Below are positions 26,460 to 38,200 of a DNA stretch of 64,000 nucleotides, piece by piece (the first letter of the stretch is position 1; every line of letters starts with the position of its first letter). The position numbers and the translations under genes are program-made. A model generated the notes under the pieces. It was not told the DNA's origin. It made no database searches and saw only the letters and a list, made by a program, of their open reading frames with translations. The DNA lies in NCBI RefSeq assembly GCF_021155765.1, contig NC_060112.1, positions 6,386,001 through 6,450,000 of the forward strand, read 5' to 3'. The DNA comes from Diprion similis. Its lineage: Eukaryota; Arthropoda; Insecta; Hymenoptera; Diprionidae.

Positions 26460-29400
26460 GTAATAGTAATAATAATAATGATGATGATGATAAACTTTTG
26501 TAGCGAATTAGAAGTATTCGGCGAAAGAATGTTCGGATAAAATAACTTATTGAAAACTGTCCTTTTTGAAAAAAAAAGAACGTTATTTTATTACAGAAAA
26601 AGAAAGGATTATTATATAGGATAATTTAGAAAATATAGGTAGAAACATTTTTTTTTTTTCAAGCGATGAGTTTTCATTTGATCATGATTTTTTTCGTTGT
26701 ATTATAGTTGCATCTTTTAAGAATTATATTTTGGCCCAAAGCCAATGACGAAGTTCCAAAAATTGTAAAAATTATAACTATATAATTTGAATGCATTAAC
26801 GTTTTTCAATATCGGCGAATTCATCGCTCGAACAAATATCTAACAATCGACTTTAAAATTAAACTGTGCATTCAAAACCAGATTTTCCAGAAAAGTGTCT
26901 GGGATTTTGTCGATATATTGCGTAGTTCTTTTGTTATAAAGAATTTTCGGACGATCTTCTTTAAATTTGAAACTTTTTCCTGCAACAGCGCGCTGTTTTC
27001 ACAAAAATTAATATTTACAAAAGATTCTACGTACTTCTAGCTCTGTTCTCATGCATTATTTATGAAAATTTGTTTTTTTCTTCTAAGTCAAGAATTACCG
27101 GATATACTGGTTCGAGTGTTTACCTTTCCGAAAGAAGACATTATCGAAAAAATATTGTACAGCCACCATTTTATTATCGAATTCGAAAATTCTACAGTTC
27201 ACTGCTGGTATAATGAAAGTCCGTTTACAGAATTTCGATTAGTTTGATTAACAAAAAAAAATCCGAAAATTGGTCGCTTAACCCCTGAAATCAATAAATC
27301 ACGGTAAAAATAACGAAAAAACGGTGCATCCGAATACCTAATACCATAAAGTTATCATAAAATCAGTAAAAACCAAGCCATGTAACAGTTTTTTTCTATT
27401 TAATTACCATCAAATATCTATTTTCGACTCTCTTTTTTTCTATTTCTAGAAAAAATATGGGCATATGACTAGTACAATGCGTTTGAAATTTAAAAACTAG
27501 GATGTACAGTCTAGAAGGAAATGAAAAAGTGAATAATCAATGATTAAGAAAAGAATAAAAAAAAAAAAAAAAACTCCCTTACGCGTCTACGAATTACAAC
27601 AAACACGGTGTATAAAACGCGATGCATACCGCGCGTGCAGCCACGTCTTTTCTCGCGCAGAAAACTGGATAATAAAAGTCTGTGCACAGGCGGCGAGGGG
27701 TGCAATTAGCGTTATTAATCGCCCCCCGTTCCCCGAAAGCTCCGCTTTATTTTGCGGCCCTCTTTTCGCCCCTTTTTTAGCTCTTCCTCGTCACGCCGCG
27801 CTTCTCCTTCTCCTTCTTATTCTTCTTCTACTTTTTCTTTTCGCCCTAATTCTTCCCCATTTTACCCAGACGGTTTACGGCGTTAATTCAAGTGTTCCTG
27901 GGGACTCGGAGGGGGAAAAAAGACGAACTAAAAACGGAACGGAAGACGAACTTGGGGCGGAACAAAAAACCGTTCGATCGAACGCCGCTGTGTTTCAGTT
28001 ACTATGATAAAACTTTTACCATTTGTTTACATGATTCTCATTTACTATGTACTCATATGTCAATTTTGATTAAAAGTTTAATCACAATTACATCGTTGAT
28101 AGAAAAATGATTTTCTGTCAACTAAACGATTTTCAAATAATTATATACAATATTTTATAGATCATCAATAATCTAGGAAATCAAATTTTATCCTAAATAA
28201 TACATTTCTTTCGAGATTTTAATATCAAAAACTTCGTTAATATAGTGAGAATAAATGAAGCACGAATCAAACCGAGGCAAGATTTTTAATTGCGAAAACC
28301 GAAATTCGTCAACTCAAATTAAACTTCGCTGCCACGTATTTTCTCAATTTCGAAAATAATAATACAAAAATAAAGTCAAGCCCTTAATCAATTCCTTCTA
28401 GATCGAATATATGTAACCAGCTGTCACTATGACATCCAAAAAACAAGGAACAAAGACAGAAAAAAAAATAACCACGAAGTGAAACGAGAAGGGATGAGAT
28501 GAGGAAAGAGAAAATCCGACCTGTAAGATTTGTGTTCGAGCTGTGTGTTTTATATGCACATACCTATATATGTGTATGTATATATTGCATGTATACATAT
28601 ACAGAGAACATTATTGTGTTCGACTGAAATTTTCATTTCTCTAAGTGCGCAGCTTCGCTCCTCAAGATCTTCGTAAATATCTTGTATGTACATCAAATAT
28701 GTGTGTGCATGGGTGTGTTTAAATGTACGTGAAACTCGCATAAATTTTGATATTCGAGAGGTTTTTTGTTTTACGGAGGCTAAAACGAGCCCGTAATTTA
28801 ATCAGAGCGGTATTTTTTTTCTACCTTACACTAATTTTTCTTCTCCTTTTTTTCCTCTTCTTTGCTGTATTATTATACAGGATATTTGTACCGGATATTT
28901 ATCGACGTTAAGATGATGATGTTACGTTAATTAACGAGATTTCGAAAATACCAAGCAGAGCAGGAATCAATATTGTAAAGGGCGAAATGAAAACGCAAAG
29001 CTAAAATCAAAAGCCTACTTGCGTTTCCAGCCTAAACCCTCGCGTCCGACTGACGATAAGCCGATTACCCGTAAAACGTTTCAATCGCGGTTCGCTCCTA
29101 CTCGTCAACCTTAACTCAACTTTTGTTTTTGGCCCACTTATCTCAAACGAAAAGTTGCCCATCCGCAGTCCTTTATTCGATACGCTGAAGAGCAATTCGT
29201 GATTTTCTTTATCTATACACACGTTTTTGAACGAAGGAGACTAAAAAAAAACATTCATTTCAGAAAAATCTAAGGAATCGTTATATATCGAGGATTAATT
29301 TTTTAGAATTCTTATTTTTGTTTTTCTCTTTTTTCTTTTTCTACAATAATACCATTCAATTATTCCGTTACTTTTTTTTAAACAAAATTAGCTTCAGGAT

Positions 29401-30263
29401 GAATGTATATTCTGCATTGTATAAAAAAATATATAATTAATTGAGGAGAAAAATTTATAATACTTTTTCTCTCTTCCTAATTCCGTGAATTTTCAATCAC
29501 ACATAAAATGAAAATTGGATGTCAATCAACGAGGATTGTTTTTCTGTATTTTGTATGTACGAGACGGGAAAACATGAATATCAAATTTCTCTCTTTAACA
29601 GGCAACGGTAATAAAATTGGGAGGAATAACACGCCACTCGAGTTGATAATGAATTAGCGTTTAATTGGTACACACGGGTTTTGAGCAAATGCCTGAAAAT
29701 TTGTGTTCTATTTATTTGGCCAAATCGGCTCTGATCGACTTGAGGAATTTTTATTATTTTCACAGTTTCGAAATTTCTGAAACTCCGCGCGAAATACCAG
29801 GTGAGTAATTATTGCGGACAAAACGCAAATCAAATTGTAGATTTTTGCGAAAAATGTGCAAAATAACGATCAAACCAGGTTTGTAAAGATGGGATTAAAT
29901 TTCTTAACGCATTGGCATTTCCACTAATCATTAATTTTTATTTTTTAATGAAAAAAATTTTCATTCAAAAATTAAATTTAATGGTCAATTTATTATTATT
30001 TGATGAAAAATTTTACAACCCTGGATCAAACATTAAACGAAATTGTTTAATTATTTCTTCTTTACGTTTTCTTCTAACTTTTGGCCGGTTATTTGCCTCC
30101 GAATTTTTCAAACTTTTCTTCAATCGTCGAACGGAATTTACGACCAACTAATCGAATCCACTACTTTCCTCGATAATTTATTTTACCGTAGCGTTGAGTA
30201 TAAACTCAGAGAGAGAGAGAAAAAGAGAGAGAGTGAGAGAATGAGAAGGAAAAAGATAAAGAG
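25461..30263. other. AT-rich intergenic DNA
   Basis: The (AAT)n tract at 26404 and TA-rich tracts near 28555-28605 are the only clear structure. No gene is recognised; a 155-codon frame at 27540-28007 begins in poly-Lys and a Leu-rich CT tract and is not convincing. Confidence 0.5.
26404..26491 (+). repeat. (AAT)n microsatellite grading into (GAT)n
   Basis: About 25 AAT units with two TAG interruptions, then four GAT units. Confidence 0.9.
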
Positions 30264-30345
30264 GTTAGATTAGATTAGATGGTTATTTATCATGCCGTGG
30301 CCCAGAAATAGGCCAAAGGGCAAGCTGGCAGTATAACAATGGCAG
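30264..30345 (-). mobile_element. Possible 3' end of a truncated LINE with (ATCTAA)n tail
   Basis: Read on the minus strand, a non-AT-rich stretch (TGCCAGCTTGCCCTTTGGCC, then TATTTCTGGGCCACGGCATG) is followed by ATAAATAACC and then (ATCTA)n at 30264-30280. A unique 3' segment ending in a short microsatellite tail is typical of non-LTR retrotransposons of the R1/jockey type. The upstream extent beyond about 30345 is uncertain and no reverse transcriptase frame is present. A (GA)n tract lies immediately beyond the tail. Confidence 0.4.
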
Positions 30346-31679
30346 ATATGTAGAAACCAAGAAAAAGAACGAGCATTGAAATAGCACAATATAATAAATA
30401 AGTTATAGTGAGTTATGTATATACATAAAAATACTTTATTAGAGAGCTGCACAGAACTATTTCAAAAGTATATAGAAATAAATGGTAAAATAATGTTAGA
30501 AATAATAGTAAGTGACTCTGAATAAGTGAGTCAAATGCAATGATGTTTGTTAAAAAAAAGTTATAGGAAGTATGGTTGGTTAATTATTGAAAAGAACGAG
30601 AGACGAAGACAGAGCAAGAGAGAATCAGTTGAAGAGTTGAATTCCACTTCTAAATCAAACAGCGTTTACTCCAGTACACATATATATATATATATTATTA
30701 TATATGTATGGAATATGTACTACCATATGTATATATATAGTCGCGATTAATTGCTTATGCGCAGAGACCGAAGGTGGGTTTAAAACAGGAAAAATCCAGT
30801 ATAGAAATAAGCGCAGCCTGATAAAAGGAGAAAAATCACACCGCAAAACTGTCTTCATTCGTTACAGGTGAATTATTTTTATTTGTATAACAACTGCAGT
30901 GCTAACGATGCGTAGAAAAGTAAATCGCATGCAATTATTAAGGTCACAAGTGGCATGTTGAACATACTCGTTCAACTTGTTATGTTATTGTACAATTGTT
31001 TGAATATTGTGAGAGATTTTTTTTTTTCTATTTCATTTTAAGTTGAATACCGTTTTTGCAGAATTTCAACTACACGCATGGTTTAAAAATTCTAAATAGC
31101 GTTTTTTCTGGCTTATATGTACACCAAAGTGCAAATAAAAGTGCAAAGTGCAAAATCTCTCACTGTTTAAAAACAAAGTACCTAAGTAATATTGTACATA
31201 AGAAAGTTTATCTTGTTTATCCATTTCTTCTCGTCACCAATTTCGACACGTTTCGGTATGACTTCGAACTTGCTAATGTATTAACGTTATCGACGACAAA
31301 TTATAAATGATATTTATCATATCATTGATTACATCAAGCTGACATTGAAACGTGTGTTGGATGTAATTTTTATTCTTTAAAAAATTTCTACAACAAAAAA
31401 CAACGATTCGGAGCCTTTTGCACAGAGTGTAAATCGCGAATGATTTGAACGATTTATCCACTTCATCATTTTATCCCCGTTTATTGAGAAGCTCGATGAA
31501 ACTCAGATACGGAAAAAAATTAACGATTATTTACTTAATACTTGTAAACTGTTAATCCCACTTTTGATTCCTTGCGGGTTTTTGTGTACAAGAAATGGAC
31601 AAAAACATAATTTTAGAATTCTTAAACTCTTGAACCTATGTAAATACTTTGCGACTGATTGGTAAGAAATTAAAAGACC

Positions 31680-32260
31680 ACGGGTTCTTTTTTTTCAAAA
31701 ACAAATTTTTAACAATTCCGTTCGAGCTCGAAATTTTACAATAAACACGCGATTGGTGATAAGAAAATTCGAAAACCGTCCAAGACTTTGCATAGTTTTT
31801 TTTCCACAACAACAATAACGAAAGTTACAACAAATTCACGAATGGTATAAAAAATTTGAAATCCGCACAATTAAGCCGCGTTTTTTTTTTTCAACAAACA
31901 TTACAAATCGCTTCAAGCTCAAAAACATACAACAAGCTCGCAGTAATTTTGAAAAATTTTATAACAGCACAGGCTTGCCACGTCCCTTGTTTTTGTTCAA
32001 AAACAAATTTGATACAAATCACGTCAAGCTCGCGAACTGACAATAAGTTCGCGATTAATAAAAACAAATTTGAAAGTCACGAAAGTTTTTCAGGATATTT
32101 TTCAAAAATATATTTCATTCAAATCGCGTCAAGCTTCTGACAATAACCTCACTATGAGTAAAACAAATTTGGGATTCACACGAGTTTTCCATGTCTTGTT
32201 GAAAAGGAAATTTGATACAACCCTTAAAAACTTAGATAGAACAAGCTCAAAATCAGTGAA
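31680..32260 (+). repeat. Degenerate ~110-bp tandem repeat
   Basis: About five or six diverged copies begin with a T-run then CAAAAACAAATTTGATACAA, followed by ATCGCGTCAAGCTC, GACAATAA and a CACGAAAGTTTT segment. Starts are near 31690, 31797, 31880, 31990, 32097 and 32195, so the spacing is about 85-110 bp. A plus-strand open frame at 31856-32140 repeats an SSKTYNKLA/SSRTDNKFA peptide only because of the DNA repeat. If the exon at 32377-32524 is real, the array lies in its first intron. Confidence 0.65.
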
Positions 32261-32376
32261 ACTTTGAACACCATTCACGATTATCCCGGTTATTTTCGCT
32301 GCGATGAAGTTTCGCCTCGATTTAATGACTCCGTTTGAGAAAAAGGTGTTTTTTTTCAAAATCGCAATCCACTCAC

Positions 32377-32524
32377 CGGGGGACAGGGAAGACGAGCTTT
32401 GGGCGAAGGAGGATCCTGTAACGAGCACGACAATCACAACTCGTAATGAAAAATCGCGTCCACGTTTGCCCGCGATTTTTTGGTCGCAGGTGGCCGCAGT
32501 GTAAGGACATTTATGACCGAGCAT
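32377..32524 (-). CDS. Putative first coding exon with signal peptide (rest of gene not found)
   Basis: From the ATG at 32524 the frame encodes 49 residues and one extra base, then meets a consensus donor (CCCG|GTGAGTGG, intron starting at 32376). The sequence has a basic stretch (KRGRDFSLR), a hydrophobic core (VVIVVLVTGSSFA) and a small-residue cleavage-type site before QSSSS. That is the pattern of a secreted or type I membrane protein whose N-region is longer than usual. Phase-1 splicing just after a signal peptide is common in extracellular modular proteins such as Ig-superfamily adhesion molecules, but nothing here identifies the family. The frame stays open upstream to 32704, so a longer N-terminus is possible; a 17-codon upstream ORF (MPSAQYLV...) overlaps the chosen ATG. 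I found no convincing partner exon leftward. Reading through the donor adds residues from a repeat array, which argues that it is intron. Confidence 0.5.
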
Positions 32525-32900
32525 AGCGCCGGAAGTGAACGACGAGATACTGCGCGCTCGGCATCCCGACTGAGGGGCCGGCGTCGCGACGCGGGCGTCG
32601 GTATCTAAACGGGGAAAACGCGGCGCCTCCTCGGCTTTCCGGGGGCGCGTAGAAATTCCGCGCAAGCGCCACCGCAGAATCGTCTTCTTCCCGCACTCAC
32701 TCACTCACTCACTTACTCACTCGCTCACTCACTCACTGCACACACTCGCCGGCTAATCCGACGAAACCCTCTCACTTATCTCCTATCAATAGGGGCGCGT
32801 TAATTATCGCCCTCCGAAGCACCTGTGGCATGCTCTTTGAACTCGCCCCTGCAAACCCCGGCCAACTTCCTCTTTTAAATCTTTGCTCCGCTCCCCCCGC
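32525..32900 (-). promoter_or_regulatory. G+C-rich probable promoter/5' UTR region of the putative signal-peptide gene
   Basis: Upstream of the ATG at 32524 is the most CpG-dense patch of the left half, with many CGCG and CGGCG runs between 32550 and 32660, then a (CACT)n tract at 32695-32738 and GCCGGC. It fits a TATA-less promoter or 5' UTR. No transcription start can be read with certainty. Confidence 0.35.
32695..32738 (+). repeat. (CACT)n tetranucleotide repeat
   Basis: About ten units with single-base interruptions (CTTACT, CTCGCT), in the probable promoter of the signal-peptide exon. Confidence 0.85.
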
Positions 32901-34086
32901 TTTTCTCGCTAGTTAGTCGACGAAAACAAAAACTCGCCCCTCGACCTTTTACTACAAAAAAAAAAAAAAAAAAAAAAAAACTTCCGATTCATACCCCCAA
33001 GCGTTCACCTTCATCCACCAAATTTATGATGATCGATCGATGATTTTATCGAAATGATAGACGATTCAGATATCTTTACTCCCCTAAGTTTACACAAACA
33101 TAATTTTATTTAATAAGTTATTATTATTATTTCCGTGGTCGTAATTATTAAAGAAACTGTCAACGAATGATTATTCGTACTTCATTAGCTAATTTGTTGC
33201 TGAATTTTTTTTCACTTTCTTTATGCATGTCATTCATGAAAAATTGGTACAAGATAAAAATAGATTAGGACATTTTTTTGTAACTATCTGATACTGAATA
33301 CTAAGAATAAATTTATGTGAAGGTCTTAATTGTATCATATAACTTTACAGCATTGCCAGCTGTTGTGACAGTGAACAGTTAGTTGTACTAATTTTTTTTT
33401 TTTTTTTTTTTTTTGTAACTTCAATAGTGTTTATACCGTTTTTGTAAGGATAAAATTTTTACTAGGATTTTATAATGAGCTTGACAGATGAAATTGACGC
33501 AAGTAATAAACGACTGTGGAGACACTAGTTTTATTTTTAGTCAAAGCTTTGAAATTTGAATAAACTGAACTGATTTTTCTTGAACCAACGTTTTTCAAGA
33601 ATTTTCACGTTATTACTTCGAAACTGTTCATATGGTTTTTATAAAATTTGATACACGCACTATTCTGCATTGTAATTTTTACAGATACTGTAACATTTTT
33701 AACATGAAGTATTTTATCGTTAGTTAGTTGTAATTTACAAAGCTGCCTCTATGGCTATATGGCAGCTAAACAAAGTTTACTCGAAAAGTAAGCGAAAAAA
33801 TAATATTCTTCCTTTCTTTCTCTTCCCGTATCAGCGAAAACTTATTATTACGAAAGAAAAGAAAATATCACTCGATTCGCATGACTGGGAGGAATTTATC
33901 GTTGATGGATGTAATAAGTTATCATTGTTTCTTCCGATATGAGTATGAAAAGGAAAGAAAGTCCGAAAGATGATTCCAGTAAAACGCTGTTCAATCATAT
34001 CGGAATTCGAATATAAATACAGGTTAGATCGAAATCCAAGATTTCTGCAGGAAGAAAATCGTTTCTCGCACTTTTAAAATATTCAA

Positions 34087-34104
34087 CCCCCCCCCCCCCC
34101 CCCC
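34087..34104 (+). repeat. 18-base C homopolymer
   Basis: Uninterrupted C run in AT-rich DNA. Confidence 0.85.
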
Positions 34105-35205
34105 GCCTCTTCAAAAAAATTTGAATTTTGTCAACGTTAATTATTGACTAAGAATTTGGAAAAACGAGCTTCAATTTTGATCCCAACTTTTTTTCCTGAT
34201 CACTTAATTAATTTCGAAAATCTTTTCATCTAATTGGACAGCTGAATTTAAGGATACCTTCAATAAAAATAAATTTCAATATCACGCGAGTCACTTATAT
34301 TAAAAATCGAGCAAGAATTGGATTCAGAAACTGATCACGCGGTTACATTGTTTTTTCCCTTCTTAACTTTAAATCTGTCCGCGTATTTTCTCAGATCTTT
34401 CCCTATTTTATTTCCTTTGGGAATGAATGAAGATTGCTCGGTGTACCGAATTGCAACCATATAAGTTCAGGGTGAATAAATAGATTTATCGAGAGCGATG
34501 TTAAACTTATTTATTTTCGCCTTGAAAAGTAGCGTTTCGATTCGCGATTCAAATTTTCCTTGGATTTCAGTGTTGAAAATTCGTGGCAAGCTTTTTACTT
34601 TTCCAAATGACGTCGTTTGACTTTGCCGTCTTTTTACTTACAGGCAAATCTGCGCCCATCCGTATTCCGTAAATGGAAAACCACCGAATCCAATTCAGTT
34701 TTTTCAATTTTAATCCAACTGAGGGACCATTTTTTGACGCCAAGTGAATTCCCTCGGCACGAATTTAATGTTGAAACGAGCTGCTGCTTTTTCTTTCAAG
34801 CGAATGGAAGACTAAAAAAAGTGAAATCAATGAATCTGGAAATAATTTTTCCAACGCGAAATTCGAGCCAATTTCATGAAAATCGAAAAAATTGAAGGTT
34901 TTTAGAAATTAGATATGGAGGGGAAAAAAAAAAACACCGCAGGTTTGTTCCTGCGAATTTACGAATCGCGAATAAAAAAGAGTGGATTTGCAAAAAAAAA
35001 AAAAACGTTTTTTGTTTAGAATTTAATTAATCTGTTATTCTGTCTAAAACTACAAATCGAATTTCTTAAACAAATTAATTTTGTATAATATATTATTCAA
35101 TCGATCAGTATGCATCATACGAACGTAAGTTAAAATTGGTAACGTTTCAAAAATTGATAATTAGTATTTTATGAACAATGAGTATGAAAAATAAACTTAA
35201 CTGTA

Positions 35206-35208
35206 ATG

Positions 35209-35242
<34 letters not shown>

Positions 35243-35246
35243 CAAC
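35206..35246 (+). repeat. (AAT)n/(AAC)n microsatellite
   Basis: About eleven AAT units followed by three AAC units. Confidence 0.85.
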
Positions 35247-38200
35247 GATGAAACGATGATTCTCTTACTTATCAATATCAAGTATCAATATCTTAAAAGA
35301 AGATTTCTCGATTAAAATTCAATTGAATAATCCGATTCCTCTGGCACGAATATTATAACGTTTTAACTGATTCCGCGGCTCCCTGGTTTAAATAAGCCCA
35401 GCTTAATTGGACTCGACATACATATATATGTATATATGTATATTCAGCATGCCTTTCTGACGATTTCATTTATTCGCCTTATTCATCATACGGAATACGA
35501 TGAAACGAGTCAAGATTAAACGTGTTTCCTAATCACTTTTCCGTATATGTATTGCGTATAATATATAATTTATTTTTATGTGGAAGTACCCACACACACA
35601 ATATTACAATCGCTTTGTTTAATTTTGTTTTCAATTATTCTTTCCCCTTCATTCTTTCATCCCTACCTCAGTCGCATATTCTTTTCATCCCGTTTCTTCT
35701 TGTTTTAAGATTTACCGCCCAAGTGCAGATCGTTAATTGCCAATTAATCCAATCGCAGCCTCTTTTTTTACTCCCGTTCAATTATACGTTTTTGTTTCAT
35801 CTTCAATCATTTTTTTTTTTTTTTTTTTCTTGTTTCCACTGTCCTTGGAAAATATCATCGTTTCTTCGAAATGTAATATTCCACGATTTGCCAACGTTCT
35901 AGGTTTTTTTTTTTTTTTTTTTTTTTTTTTGTTTCTCTTTTTACAAACGGTATATTTGTAAATTGGTAGAAATAAACAAATAAAAAGAAAAAACAAAACA
36001 ATTAGCCGACATAAAGAGAATAAAAAAAAAAATTGTATTTGACCTTTTATCGCATGCGGTGTATAATAAATGGTTTTTCTGCAAATTATTATTCTCACTA
36101 TGCATATCGCAATTGACAATTCTCTCCCCGTAAACGAAAATCCGAACCGTGACGTTTAATGAAATATGAACTCGAACTGTTAGGTATTGTGAGATCGTTG
36201 GGATCGATGAAAGAATTACGAAGCACGTATATATTCGAGGTGTTTAAAACCGCACGTGAAATGTGCTGCTGAATGAAGCCTTAGTTGTTTATTCAAAGTA
36301 AATTTAAATACTTGTCCTATTCATAATATAAATCAGACGGCAATGAATCAACTTAAGCAAGACTGATGCCTTTTCACGTCTGTGGCATGAATAATTTATT
36401 GTGAATACATATTATCATATAAAAATAAAATTAATAATAACAATGAAAATATATGATACAATTATAGGAATTATGAAACGAAACAGCGAGGAATTAATGA
36501 GAGTCTCATGTTACACAAAGGGCAAAGCGAGAGATATGAAACGGAAGAGAACCCTTTCAGGGAAAAGGGTTAATCCTGTGAAAAAATTTTCGTTCACTCC
36601 GAGGCAAAAAACGTGTTTGAACTGGTCAAAGTTTACTTCGATTTTACGAAACGTGAAGAACTCGTCTTTTTTTCTTAAAATAAAGAAGTTTTTGAAGGAA
36701 TTTGGCTGATTTGAAAGAAATTTTTTTTTCTCTATATTCATTTTATTCGAGTGAAATATTTCAATGGGATAGAATAAAAGGAAAAACCATTTATTTATAT
36801 AGTTAACCCTTACGATTCATACCGGGGTCACAAATTCGATATAATAAACATAAAAAATAATCTGATTTTGATTCAAAATAAATAATAAAATATCGTAAAA
36901 ATCGTTTATTCATTCTTTTTCCAAAACAATTCAACATCACTAACTGAAGTAAATACCTTTTCCTCGTCACGCAGTATTTCCATGTTTTTTTTTTATTTTT
37001 CTATAATATCTATGTCTTGAGAGTTACTTTCTCTAAAATAATCCATTTTCCCTTTTTTTTTCATATTAAAAATTCATTACGTTAATAAAATAACTAATTT
37101 TCCTTGAAATTTAACACCTAAAGGGTATCCCAAAATTTTTTCAAGTTATTTGATTCGATATCTCCGTTTATACGCAATGGCTTTTGAAGCGGGGTTTCCA
37201 GCGACCCCGGTGTGACGTGAAGGTTTAAAAAAAAAAAAAAACGAGGTGAAACGATTGTTATTATTTTTAATAGAAGTAAAAAATTTTTGATTAAATTTGA
37301 AAAATTTGATGGAATTTGAATATACTTTAAAAAAAAAAAAAAAGAGAAAAAAAATAAAAAGAAAACAAAGACACTGTGATTCAATTCGAAATGTAGCGAT
37401 GATGGACGCGCCAGAGGAGAGACAGGATTGGTGCGTATTGTGTTTGTGTGTGTATAGAAGTGCGGGTCGCGGGGTGAATAGGTTGAATAAATAACGCGAG
37501 TTCAGAATTGCAATTTGGTGGTTCCGAGAGGCGCCTTCTTGCGGTTAAGAGGCGTTCCCAGACGCCGAGGCGCCCCGGGACCGACGGAAGGAAGACGCAT
37601 CTTCGACCCCTCGCAGCCATACGGACTTCCGGAAGTCTGCGGGGCAAAACGGGGCGAGAATTATACACTCAGGATATTCGCCCCTTAGCAATCCCCTCAC
37701 AGTGCAAGCTCGGATTAGTTCTCGCCTCGGCTTCGATCAATCCTCCGCAAGACTGCACGAACTCTTGAGTTGTGTAATAGAAAGCGTCGATCCTGTTTAG
37801 GGGCGCGGGGTGGGGGGGGGGAGGGGGGGGAAGCTACGGTCCTGGGATCGAGCACAGCCGCCGAAAATATATCGCGAGAAGACTATGAAAGTCAAGCTCG
37901 ATTGAAGGAAGCTTAAGGATACCCGGAACTCGATTTTTTTTATTCGTTTTAGTAAAAGAAAAAAAGGCGTTTAGTTGGTGTTTATCGCCAAATTATTATT
38001 TTTGTTACTCGCGAAGTGCTAAGCAGGCTTTTCCGAAATACACGAGATTTATCGAAACATCTATCTTTTTTACCAAATTGGTATTCTTAGATATTAAATT
38101 TTGCAACTTTGGAACGATATCAATTATCTTGAAAAATGGTAACATTGGATCAACAACCTACTAAAAATTAAAATTCCTTTCAGTAACTTCGTAACGAATA

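Larger units (their letters stand above)
32901..37380. other. AT-rich intergenic DNA
   Basis: A25 at 32956-32980, long T-runs at 33392, 35809 and 35905, the C18 tract and an (AAT)n tract. No gene is recognised on either strand. Confidence 0.55.

Noticed and set aside
31856..32140. Plus-strand frame with a repeated SSKTYNKLA-like peptide
   Set aside because: The peptide repeat is a shadow of the ~110-bp DNA repeat; other copies break the frame.
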